Assembly: GCF_932526225.1 (NCBI RefSeq)
Contig: NC_064034.1
Span: 16,320,887-16,380,886 of the forward strand
DNA: 60,000 nt
Direction: 5' to 3'
DNA from: Nematostella vectensis
Taxonomy: Eukaryota > Cnidaria > Anthozoa > Actiniaria > Edwardsiidae
Each line of letters begins with the position of its first letter. Within the stretch, counting starts at the first letter, position 1. The notes beneath the pieces were generated by a model. The model made no database searches, had not been told where the DNA came from, and was given only the letters and a program-made list of their open reading frames with translations. Below, one piece after another: positions 1-11,859 of the stretch. The translations under genes were made by a program, and so were the position numbers.

Positions 1-208
1 ATCACACCGCCATGTTACACTCCCGCGACACACCGAAAACTTCCATTTCCATCAGCTAATTCAAATAGGAACTTTTAATAAAATACTGAAACTAAAGTGT
101 GGATTGTTATTTTGAGGTTCTCTTGCAAACAGACTGTTGTATATCATGTATGTTAAATGTAAACAAAGACAAAGGAGTAGCTGACTGGCATTCTTCAAGA
201 GTCCTCAC

Positions 209-460
209 CTCCCGCCAAGGCCTGTATCGTGAGCGTGTAGGAACTAGTGGTCTCAAAGTCTATACTTTCTCCATTGGTGAGAATTTTCGTGCCATCGGAT
301 TTTAGCTTGAACGGTCCCGGTGAGCTGATGATGGAGATCGTGATAGCTTGGCCATCCGAGTCCGTAGCGGAAATGGTGAAACCGCTGACTGTTGTATCGA
401 TGGCCACATTCTCATTCACTGTACCGCTGTATGCTGCCGAACCAAAAACAGGCGGAGCAC
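209..460 (-). CDS. Cadherin-repeat exon (internal exon of a larger gene)
   Basis: Minus-strand exon of 84 codons, bounded by an acceptor ending TTCTAG (461-466) and a donor GTGAGG (203-208), phase 1 at both ends. The translation starts PPVFGSAAYSGTVNENVAI, then has ATDSDGQAITISI and IDFETTSSYTLTIQA. These are the usual landmarks of one extracellular cadherin repeat: the NEN glutamate, the calcium-binding DSDG segment and the LDxE-like IDFE segment. Cadherins are cell-surface adhesion proteins whose repeats are held rigid by calcium. Only this exon is visible: downstream exons lie left of the window, and no further cadherin exon was found on the minus strand to the right. The total repeat number and membrane anchor are unknown. 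The intron upstream of its acceptor is filled by a 38-bp minisatellite resembling the acceptor junction itself. Confidence 0.8.
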
Positions 461-502
461 CTAGAACGGAAAAGGGATTAGAACAGGGCGGGCAGCTTAC
501 AG

Positions 503-2720
503 AAGGCGAATAGATAAAACCAGGTCTGGCAGTCTACAGAACGGAAAAAAGATCAGAACCGAACGGGAGGCTTAAACGGCAAAGAGATCCGAACAGGGCG
601 GGCGGCCTACAGAACCGCAAATAGATCAGAACATAGCGGAAGGCTCAAGCGGCAAAGAGATTCGAACGGGCGGGTGGATCAGACGGCAAAGGTATTAGCA
701 TTAGAGCTGGCGCAGCACCTACAAAGCGGAGAGAGATCAAAACAGGGCGGGCAGCCTACAAAACGATGAAGAACTGGTCCGCACCTAGAGCGGTAAAGAT
801 ATTAAAACAGGGCGGGCGGCCTACAGAACGGCATAGAGATTAAAACAGGGCGGGCAGCCTACAGAACGGTAAGGAGATTAGAACAGGGCGGGCGGCCTAC
901 AGAACGGCATGGAGATTAAAACAGGGCGGGCGGTCTACAGAACGGCATGGAGATTAAAACAGGGCGGGCGGTCTACAGAACGGCATGGAGATTAAAACAG
1001 GGCGGGCAGCCTACAGAACGGTAAGGAGATTAGAACAGGGCGGGCGGTCTACAGAACGGCATAGAGATTAAAACAGGGCGGGCGGTCTACAGAACGGCAT
1101 GGAGATTAAAACAGGGCGGGCAGCCTACAGAACGGTAAGGAGATTAGAACAGGGCGGGCGGTCTACAGAACGGCATAGAGATTAAAACAGGGCGGGCGGT
1201 CTACAGAACGGCATGGAGATTAAAACAGGGCGGGCGGTCTACAGAACGGCATGGAGATTAAAACAGGGCGGGCAGCCTACAGAACGGTAAGGAGATTAGA
1301 ACAGGGCGGTCGGTCTACACAACGACATGGAGATTAGAACAGGGCGGGCGGTCTACAGAACGGTAAGGAGATTAGAACAGGGCGGACGGTCTACAGAACG
1401 GCATGGAGATTAAAACAGGGCGGGCGGTCTACAGAACGGCATGGAGATTAGAACAGGGCGGGCAGTCTACAGAACGGTAAGGAGATTAGAACAGGGCGGG
1501 CGGTCTACAGAACGGCATAGAGATTAAAACAGGGCGGGCGGTCTACAGAACGGCATGGAGATTAAAACAGGGCGGGCAGCCTACAGAACGGTAAGGAGAT
1601 TAGAACAGGGCGGGCGGTCTACACAACGACATGGAGATTAGAACAGGGCGGGCGGTCTACAGAACGGTAAGGAGATTAGAACAGGGCGGGCGGTCTACAG
1701 AACGGCATGGAGATTAAAACAGGGCGGGCGGTCTACAGAACGGCATGGAGATTAGAACAGGGCGGGCAGCCTACAGAACGGTAAGGAGATTAGAACAGGG
1801 CGGGCGGTCTACACAACGACATGGAGATTAGAACAGGGCGGGCGGTCTACACAACGACATGGAGATTAGAACAGGGCGGGCGGTCTACAGAACGGTAAGG
1901 AGATTAGAACAGGGCGGGCGGTCTACAGAACGGCATGGAGATTAAAACAGGGCGGGCGGTCTACAGAACGGCATGGAGATTAGAACAGGGCGGGCAGTCT
2001 ACAGAACGGCATGGAGATTAAAACAGGGCGGGCAGCCTACAGAACGGCATGGAGATTAAAACAGGGCGGGCGGTCTACAGAACGGCATGGAGATTAAAAC
2101 AGGGCGGGCGGTCTACAGAACGGCATGGAGATTAAAACAGGGCGGGCGGTCTACAGAACGGCATGGCGATTAGAACAGGGCGGGCGGTCTACACAACGAC
2201 ATGGAGATTAAAGCAGGGCGGGCGGCCTACAGAACGGCATGGAGATTAGAACAGGGCGGGCGGTCTACAGAACGGCATGGAGATTGAAACAGGGCGGGCA
2301 GTCTACAGAACGGTAAAGAACTGGTCCGCACCAAGAGCGGTAAAGAGATTAAAACAGGGCGGGCGTCCTACAGAACGGCATGGAGATTAAAACAGGGCGG
2401 GCAGTCTACAGAACGGCATGGAGATTAAAACAGGGCGGGCAGTCTACAGAACGGTAAAGAACTGGTCCGCACCAAGAGCGGTAAAGAGATTAAAACAGGG
2501 CGGGCGGCCTAAAGAACGGCATGGAGATTAAAACAGGGCGGGCAGTCTACAGAACGGCATGGAGATTTAGACAGGGCGGGCAGTCTACAGAACGGTAAGA
2601 ACTGGTCCGCACCAAGAGCGGTAAAGATATTAAAACAGGGCGGGCGGCCTACAGAACGGCATGGAGATTAAAACAGGGCGGGTAGCCTATAGAACGGTAA
2701 GAACTGGTCCGCAGCTAGAG
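503..2720. repeat. 38-bp minisatellite resembling the cadherin exon acceptor
   Basis: About 55-58 tandem units with core ACAGGGCGGGCGGTCTACAG followed by AACGGCATGGAGATTAAA (or AACGGTAAGGAGATTAGA). Variant units containing AACTGGTCCGCACC occur near 2310, 2460 and 2600. On the minus strand, the sense of the cadherin gene, each unit reads as a pyrimidine-rich stretch ending TTCTGTAG, then GCTGCCCGCCCTG. This closely parallels the true exon boundary at 460/461 (CCGTTCTAG, then GTGCTCCGCCTG). Confidence 0.9.
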
Positions 2721-4779
2721 CGGCGAAGCTCCTAGGGAAGCCTCCAATAACGCACAGATATAAAGCAGGGACAGTGCCAAGAGAGACAAAAGGATTTAAA
2801 GCACGATATGCACTTATAGAACTGTAAACAAATTATAACCGGGGTAGTACTCGTGCCCCCTCCCTCCCCTGCCGTTAGCTCAGGGTCAGTCGCTCGGTGG
2901 GTTAGTCAGGTAACTAGACATTCACACGGTCTGTAGATCGTTCGGTAGGTTGGTCGGTAGATCGGTCAGTTGGTAGTCTAGTGGTGGTATTTCAATATTA
3001 GTAGAAAGAGAGGGTAGGAACAGGAGAGGGTGAGAAGCAGAAACAGCCCCAAAATCTAAGAGATGAGAGAATATGGAATAAAATAGAGGGAGGAGGAAGA
3101 CACGAAATTGTAATCAAATCGATATCTATGATAACGTAGTCAATTTGTTGTAGCAGAGAAATTAAAAAAAAACTTCGTCGAATGCTTAGAAATCGACAGT
3201 ATTGACATATGTTCAGAAGTTGCTGAGAACCAACTCTTAGTAATCATAACAAATATATCTTGCTAACAGTTTAAGAACCTCCTTAGCAAATATAATAGAT
3301 CTTGCGGTTGTATCGGTTTCCAATTTTGCACTTCCCGCTAAGTATAATACACATCACTCTGAGCGTATAATGGAGTATAACCCTAAACAAGAACTGCTAA
3401 CATTTGAGGTTTAGTATGAAAGCACTGTTTAGATTCGTTTCTATCCGTAACGGGTCAAACCTTCAAACTTATTTGATATCGTTCTAGCTTCTAAGCACCA
3501 TAGAGACTGTGGTGAAAATCTTAAATCTAAAAAAAACTCCTTTCAAGCATTAAAAATTGTGGGATACCAAGTGCATTGATTTGTCTGCGATTAGAGTGTT
3601 CTTGAGATTTGTTTTTATCATCAGCGGGGTCAAATGCGTCACTTTCATCATTGCAAAAATTGTTGATCCCGTTTTAAGCACCACCAACGGTGACTGTAAG
3701 CGAAAAACTCTTTTCAAACATAAGCAACCATTATTAGCACATTTTTAACACTTGAGCGGTATTTTATGAGTAAATAGCTATAAACTCTTAATTGATTGTA
3801 AAAGCATTCACTCTCGTGTCTCACCTTGTACGTCTTGACATACGAACGACACCAGACAAGCCAAGAGCAGCAAAACTCTTCTAGTCCCTTTCATCATGTA
3901 ACCCATTCCATAACCATTCTGCAGAATGTGAAGCCGAGGTCTACCCGACTCTATGGCTTTATCGAGTGTGAAGTATCGCCTTGTTTCTGTAGAACAGCTT
4001 TAGGCACACATAACTTGAGTTAATGGACTATTTGCTTTTCGCTCGACACGCTTGCCTTAGCACCTCTCATTATGCGCACAGTCTAACAATGCTTTAGCCT
4101 TAAATTCTAAAACTCAAACAAAATCACTCAAGTAAAGCCTCGTGGGGCTAAATCATGCCACAACACTGACCAGCTATTGTTTTACAGCGTACGTGTATTA
4201 ATATGTATTATATTCACCTCTAAGATGGCCGGTTACTCATATGTTGCCATGGTAATAGCATAAACGATCCGTACCGGCTTATTAATGCAGGAATTGATCT
4301 TTGCTAGCAAGTTTTAATAGTACAGTGTGCATTGGAAATGGCTTGTCTAGGTTAATTTCTGTTTTAAGTTACAAGCTGCGGTGGTCAGTATAAGACAGTA
4401 ATTGTTCCGGCAATTTGATATTTGCAATCATTTTCTCTAAAGTCCTGTTGTTTCAACATGGGATGAATGGGTTCTCTGTGATCAAGTGATTAGAGCCAAA
4501 TTCGCTACGTGATTCGTGAAAACTGGGAAATAGAGGCCAAGATTCGTTAAATCTTCTCGAATTCATCTTGCTTAAAACGTGATTTCAAACCTTTGCAATT
4601 CGTGAAACGGGACATCTAAATATCATTAAAGTGTCAGTCATTTGGCCTCGTAGTTCTCGATTGTTATCGAATATTTGCGTGGTCGTTTTAAAGATTGATT
4701 CGTGAAATTGCGAAAATTTGGTCCGTATTTCGTCCATTCGCCATTGCTGCCCTGCCTGACCCCTTGTTGCGACAGAAAA
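2721..4779. other. No gene recognised
   Basis: About 2 kb with no coding exon on either strand that I can support. It contains a short run of GGTCGGTAG-like motifs near 2885-2985 and otherwise AT-rich sequence. It could be intron of the minus-strand cadherin gene or intergenic DNA. Confidence 0.5.
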
Positions 4780-6788
4780 AATCATTAGCAACATTGAGAT
4801 TTAAATATAATGTATGGGTGACCTTCTTGTTGCGACAGTATAAATCATTAGCAACATGAGATTTAAATATAATGTATGGGTGACCTTGTTGTTGCGACAG
4901 AAAAAATCATTAGCAACATTGAGATTTAAATATAATGTATGGGTGACCTTCTTGTTGTGACAGTATAAATCATTAGCAACATTGAGATTTAAATATAATG
5001 TATGGGTGACCTTCTTGTTGCGACAGAAAAAATCATTAGCAACATTGAGATTTAAATATAATATATGGGTGACCTTCTTGTTGCGACAGAAAAAATCATT
5101 AGCAACATTGAGATTTAAATATAATATATGGGTGACCTTCTTGTTGCGACAGTATAAATCATTAGCAACATTGAGATTTAAATATAATGTATGGGTGACC
5201 TTGTTGTTGCGACAGAAAAAATCATTAGCAACATTGAGATTTAAATATAATGTATGGGTGACCTTCTTGTTGAGACAGAAAAAATCATTAGCAACATTGA
5301 GATTTAAATATAATGTATGGGTGACCTTCTTGTTGCGACAGAAAAAATCATTAGCAACATTGAGATTTAAATATAATGTATGGGTGACCTTCTTGTTGCG
5401 ACAGAAAAAATCATTAGCAACATTGAGATTTAAATATAATGTATGGGTGACCTTCTTGTTGCGACAGAAAAAATCATTAGCAACATTGAGATTTAAATAT
5501 AATGTATGGGTGACCTTCTTGTTGCGACAGAAAAAATCATTAGCAACATTGAGATTTAAATATAATGTATGGGTGACCTTCTTGTTGCGACAGAAAAAAT
5601 CATTAGCAACATTGAGATTTAAATATAATGTATGGGTGACCTTCTTGTTGCGACAGAAAAAATCATTAGCAACATTGAGATTTAAACATAATGTATGGGT
5701 GACCTTCATGTTGCGACAGAAAAAATCATTAGCAACATTGAGATTTAAATATAATGTATGGGTGACCTTCATGTTGCGACAGAAAAAATCATTAGCAACA
5801 TTGAGATTTAAATATAATGTATGGGTGACCTTCATGTTGCGACAGAAAAAATAATTAGCAACATTGAGATTTAAATATAATGTATGGGTGACCTTCTTGT
5901 TGCGACAGTATAAATCATTAGCAACATTGAGATTTAAATATAATGTATGGGTGACCTTCTTGTTGCGACAGAAAAAATCATTAGCAACATTGAGATTTAA
6001 ATATAATGTATGGGTGACCTTCTTGTTGCGACAGTATAAATCATTAGCAACATTGAGATTTATATATAATGTATGGGTGACCTTCTTGTTGCGACAGAAA
6101 AAATCATTAGCAACATTGAGATTTAAATATAATGTATGGGTGACCTTCTTGTTGCGACAGTATAAATCATTAGCAACATTGAGATTTAAATATAATGTAT
6201 GGGTGACCTTCTTGTTGCGACAGTATAAATCATTAGCAACATTGAGATTTAAATATAATGAATGGGTGACCTTCTTGTTGCGACAGTATAAATCATTATC
6301 AACATTGAGATTTTTAAACATAATGTATGGGTGACCTTCTTGTTGCGACAGTATAAATCATTAGCAACATTGAGATTTAAATATAATGTATGGGTGACCT
6401 TCTTGTTGCGACAGTATAAATCATTAGCAACATTGAGATTTAAATATAATGTATGGGTGACCTTCTTGTTGCGACAGTATAAATCATTAGCAACATTGAG
6501 ATTTAAATATAATGTATGGGTGACCTTCTTGTTGCGACAGTATAAATCATTAGCAACATTGAGATTTAAACATAATGTATGGGTGACCTTCTTGTTGCGA
6601 CAGTAAAAATCATTAGCAACATTGAGATTTAAACATAATGTATGGGTGACCTTCTTGTTGCGACAGTATAAATCATTAGCAACATTGAGATTTAAACATA
6701 ATGTATGGGTGACCTTCTTGTTGCGACAGTATAAATCATTAGCAACATTGAGATTTAATATAATGTATGGGTGACCTTCTTGATGTGA
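4780..6788. repeat. 63-bp minisatellite, about 32 units, open on both strands
   Basis: Highly homogeneous units containing ATTAGCAACATTGAGATTTA and TGTATGGGTGACCTTCTTGT. The main variation is CAGAAAAAATC versus CAGTATAAATC. Because 63 is divisible by 3 and the unit has no stop in some frames, long open frames run through it on both strands (506 residues on minus, 290 on plus, in 21-residue repeats). I regard these as by-products of the repeat: there is no splice context, signal peptide or recognisable domain. Confidence 0.93.
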
Positions 6789-7140
6789 GCGGCTATTTAA
6801 GTATAAATACATTTTTTGATTACCGTTTTTCGGGATTTTTGAAATTATCCACTTAAAAGAGGTATAAAATACATCAGTGTTTGAATAACCAATGTTTCGT
6901 GATTTGGGGAAGTATCCGCGTAATAGAGGTATAAAATGCAGTGTTTGGGTGAACAATATTCGGAATTTTAGAAAGTGTCCGCTTAATAGAGGAACAAAAA
7001 ACAGTGTTTGAATGACCAAAATATCGGGATTTTGGACAATGTCCACTTAATAGAGGTCTAAAATTCAGTGTTTGACGACCAATATTTCGGAATTTAGAAA
7101 GTGTCCGCTTAATAGAGGTATAAAATGCAGTGTTACGGTG
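6789..7140. repeat. Decayed 63-64-bp repeats flanking the homogeneous array
   Basis: About five degenerate units with TCCGCTTAATAGAGGTATAA and CAGTGTTTGGGTGACCAA. The period equals that of the neighbouring array. AATAGAGGTATAAAATG...GTGTTTGGGTGACC can be aligned with ATTGAGATTTAAATATA...TGTATGGGTGACC, so this is probably an older, diverged edge of the same array. Confidence 0.7.
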
Positions 7141-8270
7141 ATTTTTCAGGACTTTAGGAAGTGATCACTTAGTGACTGCAGTTAAAGGTTGTGTAGGGCC
7201 CTAACTATTAAATGATCAGTAAAAGTGAATTCGTCTTATCCTTTTAAGGGGCATTAAATAATGACCCAGGAGGGTCGGAATTTTATAGAAAGGACGGTCT
7301 GAAAGGAAATACTGTCTACCATCCCCAACCCAAACCCACCTCTTACAAATACAAGGCATGACTGAAACTTGAACCCACCTCCCCAAACAAAAAAACTTTT
7401 GGTGCTTCTGAATTGTGAGTACTAAGATGCAACAAGCATAATAAAAATGTGTTCGCCTGAGTTGAGACAGATAAGCAAAAAGTCGTACTAAAGTCAGCAA
7501 CTTACAACACAACTATACATAAATCATCGGCTAAATTTAAATATATAAATACTGAACTGTATGTATATTGATGTAGAACAGTTGAAGAATATATTCACAA
7601 GTGAAGTATTTACAGTGATCACGTATAGGCTAAAAGATGTCTGTTAAAAAAATGTGGTAAGTATGTTTTGCTTGCTGGATGGGGAATTCATTGGAATGAT
7701 AAAAATTAGTGTCTTGGTCTAAGCCCTGCTGTCAGCATCAATAATTTTTGAATATTTAACCCATTGACTCCTGGCTATTTTCGAGCTGAATTTACAAAAA
7801 ACAGACTGAAAACAGATACCTCCCCCCCCCCTATTCTGAGTTTTAAACAGCCCGTCAAAGTCAAACACAGCTGCACCTAGTCAGCGGTATCCAAGCTTTC
7901 CAACAGTGCTTTGCGGTCCCCACTTTTAATCCCTCGTCGTTGTGCTGAAGCCAGCACAAGTTGATGGTTGCTTGTATTTTTCATAAAAAATACAGCTATG
8001 AGCATATTAGGAGAGTGTCTCAGGACATCATGAAGTCTTTTGAGGCATAATTGAGTGCTTTGCTTATGGATATTTGCAAGCAAAGGTGGATTCATGATGA
8101 TTTTTTCTTGTTTGGCTTTGCCTGGATGAGCAAATAATTTTCTAATGAATCACCACAGCTCTCCTAAATGCTGTCTTTTCTGAAACCAAATTGATTCCAA
8201 AATTGTTTACACTGCTATTCTGGGTGTGTATGACCTGAAATTGATTTGTTTGGCTTCGGGGTGAAAAGAC
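7141..8270. other. No gene recognised; repeat-derived fragments
   Basis: Contains a C tract near 7822 and the motif TTTAACCCATTGACTCCTGG (7758-7777), whose core AACCCATTG also appears near 17927 and 37436 and probably belongs to a dispersed repeat. A 72-residue minus-strand open frame (7877-8095) has no recognisable domain and no clear splice sites. Confidence 0.4.
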
Positions 8271-8807
8271 TTATAAAAAACCATCTGACTCCCTCCCGTG
8301 ACTTCTTGCGGTCCAGATATTGTAGCCGCATTCATCTACAAAGACCGAATGATGCACGACACCACGGTTCATGAACCAGTTGCCGTAGTCTACTCTTTTC
8401 TGTAGAACGTAAGGTCTGTTCCTTTCCGCTGGGAGGGGCCTTGCCAGCTTTACACGGAACAACATGCCATCTAGCGTTCTCGCTACCGTGCGGTCGTGAA
8501 TCCTTGGTTTCAAGGGCAGTCGCCTTCTTAGTTCTTGGTTGATACGGCTGAGAGTAAGAAGGCAGTTGTCGTTGATGATATCGTTTAGGCAGTCTATCAT
8601 CTCGTCATCTACTCTTACGTTATTTCTTCCACCTCGTGGTCTTTCTTCAATTCTCCCTTCTCGTATGTATCTAGCAACGATACCACGGGCTGTGGAAGGG
8701 TTGACCCCCAATGTGTCCGCCACCAGGAGATAATCTTCCTCTTCATCTTCGAATGACCGTATAATTCACTCGCGGTGTTCAAAGGGGATTTTATTTCTTG
8801 GAGGCAT
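8271..8807 (-). pseudogene. Broken Tc1/mariner-IS630 type transposase
   Basis: Minus-strand remnant of a DDE transposase. Reading starts at ATG 8807-8805 (MPPRNKIPFEHRE) and hits an in-frame TGA at 8766-8768, then continues in the same frame as IIRSFEDEEEDYLLVAD and LGVNPSTARGIVARYIREGR, a helix-turn-helix DNA-binding region. A basic RPRGGRNN linker follows, and finally SVFVDECGYNIWTARSHGR, which holds the first catalytic aspartate of the DDE domain. The frame ends soon after at 8271, so the second and third catalytic residues and most of the RNase H-like fold are missing. Such enzymes cut and paste their element at TA dinucleotides. With an internal stop and a truncated catalytic domain this copy cannot be active. 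No convincing terminal inverted repeats were seen around it. The TGA is where CGA (Arg) would fit, consistent with a CpG mutation. Confidence 0.8.
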
Positions 8808-10305
8808 TGCAACGGTACTGAACAATGGCACGAACTGTACAGTATTGCCGAACAGAAAAAAACTGTACAATGTTGTCTACATTTATACCGTTATTTGTTT
8901 GGAAAGGGTTGCATAACCTTTTGTCAGAATGCGAAAGCTTATAAAATATCTAGTTTGGTAAAAAAACCACTCAAATTATCTATTGTTTTATTGAAAAAAG
9001 ATTTTTGGTTAATGAATGCAAAGAACGTCTAAATGTTTGTATAATCGCACTAATTTATGTCATGTCCGTAAAAATGGTTGTCTATAAATTCAATTGAATT
9101 TACTCTTTTTGTTAAAGATGTAAATAAACACTAATAAATATAAGTTTTAACTTATATTTATTAGTGTTTATTGGATTTAAAAATCCATATGACTGTCAAT
9201 TCGCACATTTGTCTATAGATTTTTTGTTAATGATCGAATAGACACGCAGATTAAAGTACATTTTTCGCCTTTGAATGACGAAAGGCGCGAATGACTGTCG
9301 ATCTTTGCGATTGAATGTTACTGGCGATGTAAATATCGCTAATGAAATTTGTGTTCACGCAAATGAGCGCTTTATGACGAAAATGAATGTATATTCGCGT
9401 TATTTATCGTAAATTGCCGCAAATGAATGTAGATTTCCTGGTAATGAACAGCAAAAGGTGTAAAATTTAATGTGCCATAAGTTTAATATCATTATAATAA
9501 AAAATACAAACAATTGGCAAACTATCTTATCTTACTCACTCAAAACTATTTCATCACATTCCTCGATTTACTGCAACGCTCCGGACTCTATGGGAAATAA
9601 GCGTTAATCACTAAAGATTCGGATCAAGACAAGTTTTTAATTAGAAATTCTTATCTTGGAATCTTTTTATTATCATAACTGCATAACTTTTTTGCTCAAC
9701 TGATTCTCTTTAAAAAAAACGGTGTGTTAAAAAGAAAATCAGACATCTATTCGACTATAGGAGATTGTGCATAAATCCAACAATCGTTTATAAATCATAT
9801 TTCTTTTCTTGAAAGAAAATTTTTTTGCTTTTGACTCGACTGAAATTAAATGAAACTTCCGTACATTCGAAGGAACCCGATAAAAACAGAGGCCTAACTA
9901 CCTCTTTTCCTCCCAGCTCTAAAGTGTTTAAAGCAAATAAATTTGATAAATAATTAATTATTTTTTTGCTTTCGCTGTCTTTTTGCCAAGATTAATAAAA
10001 TGCTGCAAAAAAGGAAATCCACTGTGTTGGCTATTACTAGCGATAATCGATTTAGCGCGCGAAAATTTAGACACAGGACTCCCATGAGTGCAAACCAACA
10101 CACACACACAAACACAAAAGTCAAATTATATATAGGTTTATTTAGTTAAGAATTGTGTATCTCCGGGTTATGCAAAAATATAATCTTGTTAGCTTATTTT
10201 ACCGAGGAGACGTGTTTTCAAGATATCACAAACTGTGGTGGCGACACGGCTATGCGACACAGCACAACAGGGTACCCGCGCGATGACAATACTAAACTGA
10301 GATGC
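8808..10305. other. AT-rich non-coding sequence
   Basis: No exon supported. It includes the 24-bp-arm hairpin at 9123-9172. Between 9180 and 9450 loosely periodic motifs such as AATGAATGTA and GATTTTTCGC look like a degenerate repeat. A short CA run lies at about 10098-10117. Confidence 0.5.
9123..9172. repeat. Near-perfect palindrome, 24-bp arms and 2-nt loop
   Basis: AATAAACACTAATAAATATA plus AGTT (9123-9146) is followed, after TT, by its exact reverse complement (9149-9172). It is too AT-rich to identify as a known element, but it is an exact match over both arms. Confidence 0.85.
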
Positions 10306-10402
10306 GCCAATCTCGTCCCATCCCCAAAGTCCTTCTTATTTCTGCGTTTAGCGACGCATGCGAAGAAATGAGAAGGACTTTGGGGACGAGAGTGGAGATG
10401 CG
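10306..10402. mobile_element. Fold-back (MITE-like) element
   Basis: Arms CCCCAAAGTCCTTCTTATTT (10322-10341) and AAATGAGAAGGACTTTGGGG (10366-10385) are inverted with few mismatches. They extend outward through CTCGTCCC/GGGACGAG to GATGCGC-like ends. No protein is encoded. It is consistent with a non-autonomous inverted-repeat element. Confidence 0.6.
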
Positions 10403-10739
10403 CGAACAGCATTTGCGAATATTAGTTGTACGTGTAAAATGTGTGAATAGCACAGCGATTGTTTGCAAGTTGACAGGTTTTGAGTAGAGATATTTGATTT
10501 AACCATTACAAAATGCTTTTCTCCCTTTTTTAAAATGTAACATAAACGTTACCATACCTTTGGTGGCATCTATAGAAGTCACTTGTGCATACGATGATGG
10601 GCTTGAGCCTCTTATGTTTGCTTCGCTACATTTTGTGGCATGTGAGAGTTGTTGAGTTCGTTATGTACGCGTGCGCGTGCGCGTGTTGAGGATTCTGCTA
10701 AGCATGCGTGATAGGTGCACGTGCAATCATGGAATGCGA

Positions 10740-10985
10740 TACAACTATGCAACAAAACCGTTCCAACTTGCACTAAGAAGTTTTGAGTGGCAAATCCAAA
10801 CCAAAATTAACACAGAAATGGCTGCGCCCGTCAGGCTAGAGAGCAATAAAAAATCAAATGAAAATAAGCTTTTTGTAACAAAAAAAGTAAGCAGTAAAAG
10901 CTGAATCAGTTTATTTTTGTTGTCGTTATTTTGCTGCTAAATTAAAGCGTGCGAGTTTGCCATAAAGTCACGTGCAACTAATAAC
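10740..10985. mobile_element. Dispersed element A, diverged copy
   Basis: Shares ACAGAAATGGCTGCGCCCGT, a following A-rich tract with AATAAGC, then TGTTATTTTGC-like sequence, GCGTGCGAGTTT and AAAGTCACGTG, in the same order as 55572-55842. The latter copy has clear terminal inverted repeats; here the ends have decayed (CAACTTGCACT versus GTGCAACTA). Confidence 0.65.
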
Positions 10986-11009
10986 CTCGATGCCATTACA
11001 CACTTTTTT

Positions 11010-11175
11010 TTTATAAGAACCTTTTAAGGACGTCCAGCCTGATATTTTTTTGAATTTAAGAACATGCTATGAACATGACGTGGCTCATGCAGGATTTTTT
11101 TTCCTTTTTTAGTCCTGATGCGTTCTAAAATGCAGAATCTAATTGTGCTCATAGCAACAACCTTATTATCAGACT
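11010..11175. repeat. Dispersed element B, copy 1
   Basis: GATGCGTTCTAAAATGCA, AATTGTGCTCATA and an upstream ACGTCCAGCCT block recur in the same order at 45285-45420, indicating two copies of one dispersed sequence. Confidence 0.6.
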
Positions 11176-11252
11176 ACGAGTTTTCTATGAGTCAATAGAT
11201 AGTCAACGAGGTGCGAAGCGCCGACTCATAGAAAAAGAGAACGAGTAGTCTA
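11171..11252. repeat. Inverted-repeat hairpin
   Basis: AGACTACGAGTTTTCTATGA near 11172 is followed by the inverted GACTCATAGAAAAAGAGAAC and GAGTAGTCT, separated by about 35 bases. It is a fold-back structure without coding capacity. Confidence 0.6.
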
Positions 11253-11339
11253 ATTGTTTTAGTATAAATCCATTCACATACTACCTTCAAATAAATGACG
11301 ATTTTAATAATTCTCAGTAATAAATAACCGCTTGCCAAC

Positions 11340-11548
11340 TAATATAACCGCTTGCTAGACAAAACTATTAAGCTCTCGTACTCTGGTACGTAGCCAAATC
11401 CGACAATAAAAGTCCCGTGGAGACGGGAATAAAGGAATAAAGAAATCGCTTTTTGTTCTTTCGGGGATGGTCAGATTTTTATCAGAGAACTTATTCTCCC
11501 CCCCCCCCCCCCCCCTTCCAAGAAAAATACTGGGTACGGGCCTGCAAG
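11340..11548. mobile_element. Dispersed element C with poly-C tract, copy 1
   Basis: Shares ACTCTGGTACGTAGCCAAAT, CCGACAATAAA, GTCCCGTGGAGA, TTTTTATCAGAGAACT, a run of about 20 C and a CTGGGTACGGGCCTG end with the copy at 51254-51555. The second copy shows matching ends in inverted orientation. Confidence 0.65.
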
Positions 11549-11859
11549 CCACGGTACAATTAATAAGGTGGAATTATCCAAGAAAAAAAAACAAAGGAAA
11601 AATAATCAGAGAAATAATCAAAACAAACGTCAGCGTAAAAGCTTACATACACAACTAAACAACAAAACAAACAACACCAAACAACACCAACAACCAAACA
11701 ACACCAAACACGCGAGCCTGATTAGCATCTTGGAGGCAAAGGAAAGTGCGAAGGCATGTACCACGGTCAAGCATTCAACAACAATGAAACAGCCGAGCTA
11801 TCAATCATATTAACTGGATGCCAAGAAAACAACCATCAAACGACTGCCACGTCGAACCA

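Noticed and set aside
480-2720. CRISPR-like regular repeats
   Set aside because: Units are contiguous with no unique spacers, and the genome is animal.
4801-6321. 506-residue minus-strand open frame of 21-residue repeats
   Set aside because: It is the translation of a 63-bp satellite; the opposite strand is open too, and there is no splice or start context or known domain.
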